Positions 1-6,868 of a stretch of DNA of 14,347 nt are shown here, piece by piece. The position numbers and the translations under genes were made by a program. How positions within the stretch are numbered: position 1 is the stretch's first letter; each line of letters starts with the position of its first letter. The DNA comes from RGIG9060 sp045645985 (lineage in GTDB: Bacteria; Spirochaetota; Spirochaetia; Treponematales; Treponemataceae), in assembly GCA_045645985.1 (NCBI GenBank), contig JAZRJV010000009.1, positions 1 through 14,347 of the forward strand, read 5' to 3'. The notes below the pieces were generated by a model. The model saw only the letters and a program-made list of their open reading frames with translations. It was not told where the DNA came from and did no database searches.

Positions 1-1
1 T

Positions 2-328
2 CGCTTTAATGTTGAAAACAAAATTCCTGAGGCACTTACAGTCGCAATCAAGCAATCGATAAAACAAGGCTTTCTTTCAGAATATCTTAGCCGAAAATCC
101 ACGGAGGTTGAAAACATGTTACTAACAGAATACGATTACGACACGGACATCGCTGTTCAACGACAAGAAGCCTACGAAGACGGTGTAGAACAAGGTATTT
201 CTCAAGGTTCTCAACAAGCAAAAATCGAAACTGCTAGAAATATGTTTTTGAAGAATATCCCCATAGATATTATTGCAGAATGTACAGGTCTTTCCATAGA
301 AGAGGTTTCTAAATTAACAACAAACTAG
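2..328 (+). CDS. Rpn-family nuclease/putative transposase, C-terminal part (5' truncated by window)
   Basis: The reading frame is open from base 2 and ends at TAG 326-328, so the visible 108 residues are the tail of a longer protein. An internal ATG at 116 is not needed as a start, because the frame upstream (from RFNVENKIPEALTVAIKQ) reads through as protein. The tail has the look of Rpn/PD-(D/E)XK transposase-like proteins: an Asp/Glu-rich stretch (LLTEYDYDTDIAVQRQEAYEDG), a Gly/Gln-rich linker (VEQGISQGSQQ), then a small helical segment ending in a recognition-helix-like IIAECTGLSIEEVSKL. Family members promote recA-independent recombination and are often multicopy; the catalytic nuclease core lies outside the window. 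The family call rests on recognising the tail only. The gene ends about 190 bases from the tRNA-Cys gene. Confidence 0.72.
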   Translation, partial: RFNVENKIPEALTVAIKQSIKQGFLSEYLSRKSTEVENMLLTEYDYDTDIAVQRQEAYEDGVEQGISQGSQQAKIETARNMFLKNIPIDIIAECTGLSIEEVSKLTTN

Positions 329-373
329 ATTTTTCCTACTCTAAAAAAATCTTACGAAAAAATGAAATGGCAT

Positions 374-401
374 AAAAAAAGCTGTTCAGTTACTGAACAG
401 C
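374..401 (-). terminator. Rho-independent terminator, minus strand (distal of two)
   Basis: A perfect 9-bp stem, GCTGTTCAG (381-389) with CTGAACAGC (393-401), has a 3-nt loop. Read on the minus strand it is followed directly by seven U (A-run at 374-380). There is no T-run on the plus-strand side, so it acts for minus-strand transcription. It lies 78 nt beyond the first tRNA terminator and is either a backup terminator or the end of a separate short transcript. Confidence 0.72.
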
Positions 402-479
402 CTGTGCCAAATATGGCTATATATAATCGGAACTCTGCTTTGCAAAGGAAATGGACAATTCCAAATCCACAAGTCCCGT

Positions 480-512
480 AAAAAAAGGCTATCTAGAATA
501 AACTAGATAGCC
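480..512 (-). terminator. Rho-independent terminator of tRNA-Cys
   Basis: A perfect 10-bp stem, GGCTATCTAG (487-496) with CTAGATAGCC (503-512), has a 6-nt loop. On the minus strand it is followed by seven U (A-run 480-486). It starts 4 nt after the tRNA 3' end, so it is the transcription terminator of the tRNA unit. Confidence 0.88.
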
Positions 513-516
513 TTAG

Positions 517-588
517 AGGCGCCAATCAGAATCGAACTGATGAATAGCGGTTTTGCAGACCGGTCCCTTACCACTTGGGCATGGCGCC
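517..588 (-). tRNA. tRNA-Cys (anticodon GCA)
   Basis: The minus strand folds as a complete 72-nt cloverleaf. The acceptor arm GGCGCCA pairs with TGGCGCC. The D arm has a CCC/GGG stem around AAGTGGTAA. The anticodon loop CTGCAAA carries GCA for Cys. The T arm has stem ATCAG/CTGAT with loop TTCGATT. Discriminator base U73 is the expected tRNA-Cys identity base. The 3' CCA is not encoded (the sequence continues CTAA), so a CCA-adding enzyme is required. The outermost anticodon-stem pair is a C-C mismatch; otherwise the stems are intact. The gene has its own promoter and terminator. Confidence 0.96.
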
Positions 589-600
589 ATTTGATAATTA

Positions 601-629
601 ACTATATCAATTATTCAAAACTTTGTCTA
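601..629 (-). promoter_or_regulatory. Sigma-70 promoter of tRNA-Cys
   Basis: On the minus strand, -35 TAGACA (624-629), a 17-bp spacer and -10 TATAGT (601-606) precede the tRNA 5' end by 12 nt. Each box is one base from consensus. Confidence 0.8.
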
Positions 630-650
630 GTATTAAAGTAAAAAACTGTG

Positions 651-656
651 TATACT
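651..656 (+). promoter_or_regulatory. Putative -10 box for the trxB operon
   Basis: TATACT (651-656) lies 7 nt upstream of the ATG at 664. No good -35 is visible at 16-18 bp spacing (TAGTAT at 628-633 is a poor match), so the promoter call is moderate. If used, transcription would begin at or next to the start codon. It is divergent from the tRNA promoter. Confidence 0.45.
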
Positions 657-663
657 AATAGTG

Positions 664-1113
664 ATGTTTGAACAAAATCCAAGAATTACATCCATTGCAG
701 AGGGCGAAAACGGACTTTTTTGTCTTTATTGGTCTCACTTAATGGAAGCCGATAAATATTCAGTTTCTCAAAAAATTCCTTCCGTATCTGGCATTTACGA
801 ACTTTATTACGAGGATGACGAAAAAAAACTAAATCTTTTAACAGTTGCTCCAGCTTGGTTTGGAGGTTTGCGTTCTCAACTTAGAGAAGATATCGAAAGT
901 GATGACAGAAAAACTGATACTTTAAGACAGATTTTAGAAAACAATAAACTTTATTGCCGATACGCTTGTTGTACAGTTAGGGATGATATTCAAGATACTT
1001 TGTGGTATCTTTCGCAACTTTATTTTGGAGAAAAAAATCCCACTCATCCGTCTGGGCGATACAAAAAAATCTATGTAAAAGAATTTGCTCCGGATAATGT
1101 TCACTGGGTTTAG
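664..1113 (+). CDS. Conserved-looking protein of unknown function, first gene of trxB operon
   Basis: This is a soluble protein of 149 residues with no signal peptide or membrane segment. I do not recognise the family with confidence. The ATG at 664 is chosen; an in-frame GTG at 661 would add one residue. Neither has a Shine-Dalgarno, and a -10 box lies just upstream, so the mRNA may be leaderless. Visible landmarks (counted from the GTG) are SGIYELYY at 43-50, a WFGGLRSQL segment at 66-74, the Cys cluster YCRYACC at 98-104, KNPTHPSGR at 125-133 and VKEFAP at 139-144. The GIY start, later LR, conserved-looking Asn-Pro and a Glu near the C-terminus loosely recall the GIY-YIG nuclease fold, but the YIG part is absent, so this is a guess. 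The stop is 14 bp before trxB, so the two are probably co-transcribed. Confidence 0.75.
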   Translation: MFEQNPRITSIAEGENGLFCLYWSHLMEADKYSVSQKIPSVSGIYELYYEDDEKKLNLLTVAPAWFGGLRSQLREDIESDDRKTDTLRQILENNKLYCRYACCTVRDDIQDTLWYLSQLYFGEKNPTHPSGRYKKIYVKEFAPDNVHWV

Positions 1114-1127
1114 TTTTAGGGAAAAAA

Positions 1128-2066
1128 ATGAAAGATTACGATTTAATTATTATCGGTTCAGGTCCTGCGGGACTTAGTTCTGCCCAATATTCAGCAAGAA
1201 GCAACTTATCAACTTTGGTAATTGATTCCCCTCTTCCAAATTCCCAGTTGATGAATATTTGGGAACTAGAAAATTATCCAGGGATTTTTCCAGCCGTAAA
1301 CGGATTTGATTTTCTTACAACAATGCAAAATCAAGCAAAAAGTTTTGGCGCAGAAATTCAAAATCATCAAATTGATAAAATCGAAAAAGATGAAACTTCA
1401 CAAAAATTTATAATTTCTTGCCAAGATGAAAAGTTTTCTTGCAAAGCGATTGTAGTTGCAACTGGCGCAAAACACAGAAAACTAGAAATCCCTGGCGAAG
1501 AAGAATTTGCAGGAAAAGGCGTTTCTTATTGTGCAACTTGCGACGGGCCTTTTTTCAAAAATAAAACAGTTGTGGTTGTTGGCGGTGGAGATTCGGCTTG
1601 TAGCGAGGCAGAATATCTATCTTCAATTTGCGAAAAAGTAATAATGATTCACCGAAAATCTAGTTTTAGAGCGCAAAAATCTTTAGCAAATAGAGTTTTA
1701 TCAAATTCCAAAATTCAAGTGATTTTTAATTCAGTTGTAAATTCAATAGAAGGAAATTTGAAAGTTGAATCTGTAACTGTTCAAAACTTGAACGATAATT
1801 CGGTACAAAAAATTCAGACTGATGGAATTTTTATTTTTGCAGGAATGATTCCACAAACTGAACTTTTTGAAAATCTCGAAAAAGACCAGCAAGGTTATAT
1901 CGTGACAGACGAAAAAATGCAAACAAGCCAAAAAGGAATTTTTTGCGCAGGTGATGTTCGCTCAAAATCTTTTAGGCAAATTGTAACCGCAACTTCCGAC
2001 GGGGCCATTGCAAGTCACAGCGCGTCCGAATATATAAAAGAGTTAAACAACGAGGTTTATTTATAA
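1128..2066 (+). CDS. trxB: Thioredoxin-disulfide reductase
   Basis: This FAD/NADPH enzyme reduces thioredoxin in the cytoplasm. At 312 residues it is the normal length for bacterial TrxB. Domain order is visible: an N-terminal FAD-binding GSGPAG motif (10-15), the redox-active CATC (Cys135 and Cys138) followed by DGPFF, an NADPH-binding GGGDSA motif (152-157) with the HRKSSFRA phosphate-binding segment (175-182), and the C-terminal FAD motif FCAGDVR (272-278). All catalytic elements are intact. A Shine-Dalgarno (AGGGA) lies 8 nt before the ATG. The stop codon abuts the ATG of nagZ, so the two are co-transcribed and probably translationally coupled. The low-molecular-weight TrxB family is secure; ferredoxin/flavodoxin-type relatives lack the CxxC and can be excluded. 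Confidence 0.97.
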   Translation: MKDYDLIIIGSGPAGLSSAQYSARSNLSTLVIDSPLPNSQLMNIWELENYPGIFPAVNGFDFLTTMQNQAKSFGAEIQNHQIDKIEKDETSQKFIISCQDEKFSCKAIVVATGAKHRKLEIPGEEEFAGKGVSYCATCDGPFFKNKTVVVVGGGDSACSEAEYLSSICEKVIMIHRKSSFRAQKSLANRVLSNSKIQVIFNSVVNSIEGNLKVESVTVQNLNDNSVQKIQTDGIFIFAGMIPQTELFENLEKDQQGYIVTDEKMQTSQKGIFCAGDVRSKSFRQIVTATSDGAIASHSASEYIKELNNEVYL

Positions 2067-3788
2067 ATGAAATTTTTTAGATTTGTATCAACTTTGATTT
2101 TTACATTTTGTTTTTTTATTTTTTCAGCTCAAACAATTTTTGCAAACACAAAAGTTCAAATTCCACAAGATGCAGATTTCTGGAGTGATTTTCCACACGA
2201 AGATTTAGCAAATTTTCTTGTAGAAAATATGAACAACGATGAACTTTTAGCACAAATTTTGATGTTTGGTTGGGCAGGAGCAGAACCTTCAGAACTTTTG
2301 ATGCAATGGATAAAATTGCGTTCCCTCGGAAGCGTAAAAGTTTACGGTTGGAGCACAAACAATGTAAAAGATGTTGCAAAATCTGTAATTCAAGTACAAG
2401 AACAGTCATTAAAAGGACGATTCAAAATTCCACTTTATGTTGCAACTGACCAAGAAGGTGGATGGATTCGCCACATAAAAGGAAGAACAAGCGATACTCC
2501 CGGAAATTTGGCTATTGGTGCCTCAAATTTAGCCTCCGATGCATATTTTTCTGGATATTATATCGCAAAAGAACTAAAAGCCATGGGTATAAATATGAAT
2601 TTTGCCCCAACAGTTGATATTTACACAAATTTGAAATCTAGCGTAATTGGGCCACGCGCTTTTAGTTCCGAGCCACTTGAAACTGGAATTTTGGGCGCAT
2701 CTTATTCAAAAGGTGTAATTGATGCGGGAGTTATTCCAACTGCAAAACATTTTCCAGGACACGGGGATACTAGCGACGATTCTCACGGGCATCTTCCAGA
2801 AATTCAAATTGATTTGAAAACTTTACAAAACAGAGAACTTTTGCCATTTAAGTTTTTGATAAAAGAAAAAATTCCAGCGATTATGTCAGGACATTTGAGT
2901 TTTCCAAAAATCACAAAGGACGGAGAACCTGCAACTTTATCAAAATATTTTTTAACAAAAATGTTGCGCCAGGATTTAGGCTACGAAGGTTTGATTATCA
3001 CAGATGATATGATGATGAACGGAGCAACTCTTTACGCAGGAAGTCTTTCTAAAGCGGTACGAATGGCAATCGAAGCGGGAAACGATATTGTAATTTCTTC
3101 CACTACAGCAAATTTGTACGATTCACTTTGGACAACAAATATTTCGTTGATGGAACGCTCTCCAGAATTTAAGCAAACTGTAAAAAATGCGGCTCGACGA
3201 GTTATTCTTTCAAAATTGAAATATTTTAAAGGCGAAAATTTTGTTCCAATTTATCCAGATTTAGAAAATATCGAATCACTTATTCCAGACCCAGATGGTA
3301 CAAAATTTTTCTTAAATCAGGCTTGTAAATCCATAACAGCGTACAACAAACCAGGAAATTCTTATAAAATCCAAAATCCAGATGGACAAAAGATTTTAAT
3401 TGCAGGTCAATATCAAGATTTTTTGAACGAAGGAATAAAACGATTTCCAAATGCAAAAACTCTTAGATACAATTACAACATGGGACCAAATGAAACTGCT
3501 TGGACAGGCGACAAAATCTATGCAGAAGGTTTAAATTACGATACAATAATTATTGGATGTGCAAATGATAAAGCAGCAAATGTTGCAAAAAAAGTAAATC
3601 AACTTACAGAAAAAGGAAAAAATGTTATAATCGTTTCGATTATGTCGCCTGTATATTTTATGCAAGAAGATTGGCAAAGTTCAATTTTGCTTTGTTACAG
3701 TTATTCTCCTTTTTCCTTTCAAGCTTCTTTTGCAGTTTTGGCAGGAGATTTTGAACCAGCAGGAATTTTTCCTTTGTCAGCACAATAA
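2067..3788 (+). CDS. nagZ: Secreted beta-N-acetylhexosaminidase, glycoside hydrolase family 3 (NagZ-like)
   Basis: This 573-residue protein hydrolyses beta-N-acetylglucosaminides, typically GlcNAc-MurNAc (muropeptide) fragments in peptidoglycan recycling. It starts with a signal peptide (MKFFRF, hydrophobic core 7-21, probable cleavage after IFA near residue 26), so it acts outside the cytoplasm, as in two-domain NagZ of Gram-positives rather than the cytosolic E. coli form. The TIM-barrel carries the NagZ signature KHFPGHGDT (227-235) and the Asp-His acid/base dyad in DSH (238-240). DQEGGWIRH lies at 128-136. The expected nucleophile is the first Asp of ITDDMM (Asp313). Residues from about 410 to 573 form a second alpha/beta domain of the GH3 C-terminal kind. 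The ATG abuts the trxB stop and uses GAGGT 10 nt upstream. The GNAT gene follows after 15 bp. Confidence 0.9.
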   Translation: MKFFRFVSTLIFTFCFFIFSAQTIFANTKVQIPQDADFWSDFPHEDLANFLVENMNNDELLAQILMFGWAGAEPSELLMQWIKLRSLGSVKVYGWSTNNVKDVAKSVIQVQEQSLKGRFKIPLYVATDQEGGWIRHIKGRTSDTPGNLAIGASNLASDAYFSGYYIAKELKAMGINMNFAPTVDIYTNLKSSVIGPRAFSSEPLETGILGASYSKGVIDAGVIPTAKHFPGHGDTSDDSHGHLPEIQIDLKTLQNRELLPFKFLIKEKIPAIMSGHLSFPKITKDGEPATLSKYFLTKMLRQDLGYEGLIITDDMMMNGATLYAGSLSKAVRMAIEAGNDIVISSTTANLYDSLWTTNISLMERSPEFKQTVKNAARRVILSKLKYFKGENFVPIYPDLENIESLIPDPDGTKFFLNQACKSITAYNKPGNSYKIQNPDGQKILIAGQYQDFLNEGIKRFPNAKTLRYNYNMGPNETAWTGDKIYAEGLNYDTIIIGCANDKAANVAKKVNQLTEKGKNVIIVSIMSPVYFMQEDWQSSILLCYSYSPFSFQASFAVLAGDFEPAGIFPLSAQ

Positions 3789-3803
3789 ATTAGGAATAAA
3801 AAT

Positions 3804-4700
3804 ATGAATTTGACCAAATATAAATTTATCCCTCTTTCTCAAGAAAATATAAAATCTGCTGTTGAGTTTTTACTTCCACAAGAAGAAAGTTGCGTTACTC
3901 TTATCAGCCGAATTATAGACGAAATGCCAAACGAACTTTTTTCCTATTACATTTTGTGTAAAACTTCCAATGAAAATTCAGAATATAAAATTCGTGGTGT
4001 AATTATGATTTCAAAAGGCGGATTGATTCAACATCATTTTGAAAATCCAACTGAACTTGAAAATTCAATCGACTTTCAGAATCAATTAAAAATCCTTCTT
4101 GAAAATAAAAATCTTTATTGCATTATGGGTGATAAAAACGGAAGCAAACTTTTGATAAAAACAATCAGTAAAATTTTTAACAATAAACTTCCTTACGAAA
4201 ATCGAGAATATTTGCTTTTAAAATATCATCCAGAATATTTGCCAGATTTTCCAGATGAAAAAACTCCAGAATTTAGTGAACTTGTGCATTGTGATATTTC
4301 AAATTTAGAAGATTTGTACGAAATTCAAAAAAATTACGACATTGTAGAAGTTTTACCTCCGGGAAAAGAATTTAGTGAATTAAATTGCAAAACTTTACTA
4401 CGCAAAAATCTTGAAACTCAAATTATTTATGCAATAAAAAAAGGTGATAAATTTGTTGCAAAAGCTGGAAGTAACGCCATTGGAAAAAATTTTATCCAAC
4501 TTGGTGGGGTTTTTACAGACGAAAATTATCGAGGGCAAGGTTTTGCACAAGTTTTGATAAAAGAACTTTGTAAAACAATTCGCAATATGAACAAAGAACC
4601 TGTACTTTTTGTACAAGTAAAAAATGAAAGTGCAAAACGCGCTTATAGAAAAGTTGGTTTTGTTTATCAAAGCGACTACACAATTTGTTATTATAATTAA
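3804..4700 (+). CDS. GNAT-family N-acetyltransferase with extra N-terminal domain
   Basis: This is a 298-residue, probably cytoplasmic protein. The C-terminal third is a GNAT fold: a beta strand IQLGGVFTDE (231-240), the acetyl-CoA pyrophosphate loop YRGQGFAQ (242-249; R/Q-x-x-G-x-G/A pattern), then VQVKNESAKRAYRKVGF (270-286), the usual Asn-containing strand and helix that close the cofactor site. Residues 1-150 are a second, less recognisable alpha/beta region, a layout seen in larger two-domain GNATs (DUF4081-like is a possibility). The substrate cannot be read from sequence. A Shine-Dalgarno TAGGA lies 8 nt upstream of the ATG. The gene sits in the trxB-nagZ operon, 15 bp after nagZ and 21 bp before the ABC ATPase; this suggests co-expression but not a shared pathway. 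Confidence 0.85.
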   Translation: MNLTKYKFIPLSQENIKSAVEFLLPQEESCVTLISRIIDEMPNELFSYYILCKTSNENSEYKIRGVIMISKGGLIQHHFENPTELENSIDFQNQLKILLENKNLYCIMGDKNGSKLLIKTISKIFNNKLPYENREYLLLKYHPEYLPDFPDEKTPEFSELVHCDISNLEDLYEIQKNYDIVEVLPPGKEFSELNCKTLLRKNLETQIIYAIKKGDKFVAKAGSNAIGKNFIQLGGVFTDENYRGQGFAQVLIKELCKTIRNMNKEPVLFVQVKNESAKRAYRKVGFVYQSDYTICYYN

Positions 4701-4721
4701 TTTTTTATTAAGGATTTATAT

Positions 4722-5669
4722 ATGAATGAAAAAAAATTTTTAGAGTTTGTTGATGTAAATTTTACATATCCACCAATTGAAGAATATGACGAAAATGGAG
4801 AAGTGTTTGTTCAAGAATCAAAACCTGTTTTTGACCACTTTACAGCAGAACTTCCTAAAGGTTTTGTAAGTTTAGTTGGACCAAACGCAAGTGGAAAATC
4901 AACTTTGATGATGCTTGCTTCTGGTCGACTTTGTCCAACTTCAGGAATGATTAAACTTTTTGAAACTGACACAAGAGAATTTTTTCCCATAATCAGAATT
5001 ACAAAAACTGAAGAAGGCGAAACTCAAGAAATTGCCCAACCAAGACGCACAGAAGAAGAAAAAAATATTCTTGCATCCGTTATTTATCAAAACATGGAAT
5101 TTGAAACTTCAGAAAAAGTTGAAGAACTTTTAAAACAAGTTTTTGAAAATGGTGAATTTAACGGAAAATCTCCAGCAGAATTTGGTAACGAAAATATTTT
5201 TGAAAAAGTAACTGAAGTTTTTGAACTTTCTGAAATTTTAGATCGTTCAATTTCTGGAATTTCAAAAGGTGAACTTCAAAGAACACTTTTGGCATTTTCA
5301 GTTTTGTATGGTTCAAAATCAATTTTTATGGACGAACCTCTTTTTGCAATGGAATATTATCAAAAAGAAAAAGCACTTTCTTTCCTTGTTGATTACAGCA
5401 AAAAAATGGATGTAAGTATTTATATTTCAATGCACGAAATTGAACTTTCCAAAAAATTTGCTCCACTTGTTTTGCTTTTTTATCCAGACAGAAATATGGA
5501 TTTAGGAACACCAGAGGAAGTTTTAACAGATGAAGCGCTAGAAAAAGCCTACGGAGTTCCAGCAAGTCAATTACGCAACACAGAACGACTTACTCGCTCA
5601 CAAATGATTGAAGCAAATCGTGTTGAAAAAGAAATGGAAGAAAAATTAAAAGAAGTTTTAGATAAATAA
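4722..5669 (+). CDS. ABC transporter ATP-binding protein, no permease nearby
   Basis: This is a 315-residue ATP-binding subunit with all core motifs: Walker A GPNASGKST (53-61), Q-loop Gln123 in VIYQNME, signature ISGISKGELQ (177-186), Walker B IFMDEP (201-206, catalytic Glu205) and H-loop His238. The signature is ISKGE instead of LSGGQ/E. There is a charged insertion at about 84-118 between Walker A and the Q-loop, and another of about 30 residues before the signature. An LGTPEEVL segment (261-268) resembles the end of metal/siderophore or cobalamin importers' ATPases. No permease or binding protein is encoded next to it, so the transporter partner is unknown. A Shine-Dalgarno AAGGAT precedes the ATG. 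It is the last gene of the operon and is followed by a terminator hairpin. Confidence 0.9.
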   Translation: MNEKKFLEFVDVNFTYPPIEEYDENGEVFVQESKPVFDHFTAELPKGFVSLVGPNASGKSTLMMLASGRLCPTSGMIKLFETDTREFFPIIRITKTEEGETQEIAQPRRTEEEKNILASVIYQNMEFETSEKVEELLKQVFENGEFNGKSPAEFGNENIFEKVTEVFELSEILDRSISGISKGELQRTLLAFSVLYGSKSIFMDEPLFAMEYYQKEKALSFLVDYSKKMDVSIYISMHEIELSKKFAPLVLLFYPDRNMDLGTPEEVLTDEALEKAYGVPASQLRNTERLTRSQMIEANRVEKEMEEKLKEVLDK

Positions 5670-5681
5670 TAAAACTTGATT

Positions 5682-5716
5682 TAGTGAAATGTTAAAATAA
5701 ATTTAACATTTCACTA
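5682..5716. terminator. Bidirectional terminator hairpin between convergent operons
   Basis: A perfect 15-bp inverted repeat (5682-5696 with 5702-5716) encloses a 5-nt loop ATAAA. It is AT-rich, with only short U-rich tails on either side. It lies between two convergent operons, and its right arm overlaps the TAG stop of the aminopeptidase gene (5714-5716). Confidence 0.7.
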
Positions 5717-6856
5717 TTTACAACAAACTAAATTTCCGTTGGATAAAATCACTTGGGATGAACCGTCTTTGAAAAATGCCACAATCGTTGGATTTTTTAC
5801 AAGACAGTCCAAGTGAATTAAAGCGTTGGCATCTCCATCGTAATTTTGTCCAATGGCAAAATGGCAAGTTCTAAAAGCCTTTTCGTCCTCCAGCATATTC
5901 CCTGTAATTTTTGCCTTTGGATTTAATCCGATTCCCAACTCACCGATGTTACGAGCATTTCGTTTTAAAACTTCACCTGTACCGGCTGGAATTTTTCCTT
6001 CTTTTTCTCGCTGAATTGCAGAATTTTCAGCTTCGGTAATACAGGACAATAATTTTTCAGCTTCAGAATGTTTTTGTGGTGGTAAATCTGGATTTTGCCC
6101 TTGTGAATAAACTTTTGTGATAAAGCCATTTTCAATTTCTAAGCAAACAGGATTTTTTACCAACATATCTTTTGAAGTTAAAGAAATTGAACCATCAAAA
6201 ACGATTTTTCCTTCAGTTTTGCCAACCACAGGAGAAATGTAAACTTCACCAGCAGGAATATTTCCGCCAGAACCATTTTGTGTAAAATCGCCGTCGTCAG
6301 AAAAAGCCGTTCTTGTAGAAATATCAACTTTTACATCAGTTCCGCCAGGAGAAGTAACTTTCACATATTCAGCCTGTGTTAAAATTTCAGACAAGACTTC
6401 ACAACGCTTTTTCATCAACTGATAATCTACATTGGCAGTTCTACAAAACATATCAACAGTTAAACCCGGAGTCCAGATTGCACGGATTTGTTTTGTGCCT
6501 TCTCGCAAATAATTAAAAATGCTAGAAAATTCTCTGCCGTCTTGTGTTTTGTAAGGATTGATACACGCTTTTTCATCTTTTCCCAATTTATTGTGAGAAA
6601 TTGAAAGCACCACATCAGGCACAGCTTCCAAAGCAGAAATGACAGATTTATCAGCGTAATCTAAAAGAGTTTTTACAGGCTGAATAACTATCGTAGGAAA
6701 AGCGTGTAACTTTAGACAAGCCTTGTAAAAATCAAGACTGATCTTTTCAACCTGAGTTTTATCGTTTGTGATAATGAGAACTCGCTGCCCTTTTTTTACA
6801 GCCAAAACTTCTTTTAACACTAAAAGGGCAGTTTTATTCAATTTGGAAGCAAACAT
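5714..6856 (-). CDS. M29-like metalloaminopeptidase (aminopeptidase T type)
   Basis: This is a 380-residue cytoplasmic protein without a signal peptide. M29-type enzymes are two-metal aminopeptidases that release N-terminal amino acids. The family pattern is visible in order: NIPAGEVYISP (199-209, metal ligand Glu204), GELGIGLNP (Glu306), GNMLEDEKAF (319-328), CHFAIGQN (His332) and the IHLDC pair His348-x-Asp350. The Glu/Glu/His/His-x-Asp set matches the metal site of thermophilic aminopeptidase T, so the enzyme should be active; specificity is unknown. The ATG at 6856 is preferred over a TTG at 6859. Its Shine-Dalgarno TAGGAT contains the TAG stop of the upstream protease lipoprotein gene, so translation of the two is probably coupled. 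Transcription ends in a hairpin that overlaps the stop codon. Confidence 0.85.
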   Translation of the reverse strand: MFASKLNKTALLVLKEVLAVKKGQRVLIITNDKTQVEKISLDFYKACLKLHAFPTIVIQPVKTLLDYADKSVISALEAVPDVVLSISHNKLGKDEKACINPYKTQDGREFSSIFNYLREGTKQIRAIWTPGLTVDMFCRTANVDYQLMKKRCEVLSEILTQAEYVKVTSPGGTDVKVDISTRTAFSDDGDFTQNGSGGNIPAGEVYISPVVGKTEGKIVFDGSISLTSKDMLVKNPVCLEIENGFITKVYSQGQNPDLPPQKHSEAEKLLSCITEAENSAIQREKEGKIPAGTGEVLKRNARNIGELGIGLNPKAKITGNMLEDEKAFRTCHFAIGQNYDGDANALIHLDCLVKNPTIVAFFKDGSSQVILSNGNLVCCK

Positions 6857-6868
6857 CAATTAAAAATC

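Noticed and set aside
1743..1931. Minus-strand open frame inside trxB
   Set aside because: It has no ribosome site, is Phe/Ser-rich as expected from antisense of AT-rich coding DNA, and lies fully within an intact gene. The same applies to antisense frames within nagZ, the GNAT gene, the ABC gene, the metallopeptidase, the exported protein and putP.
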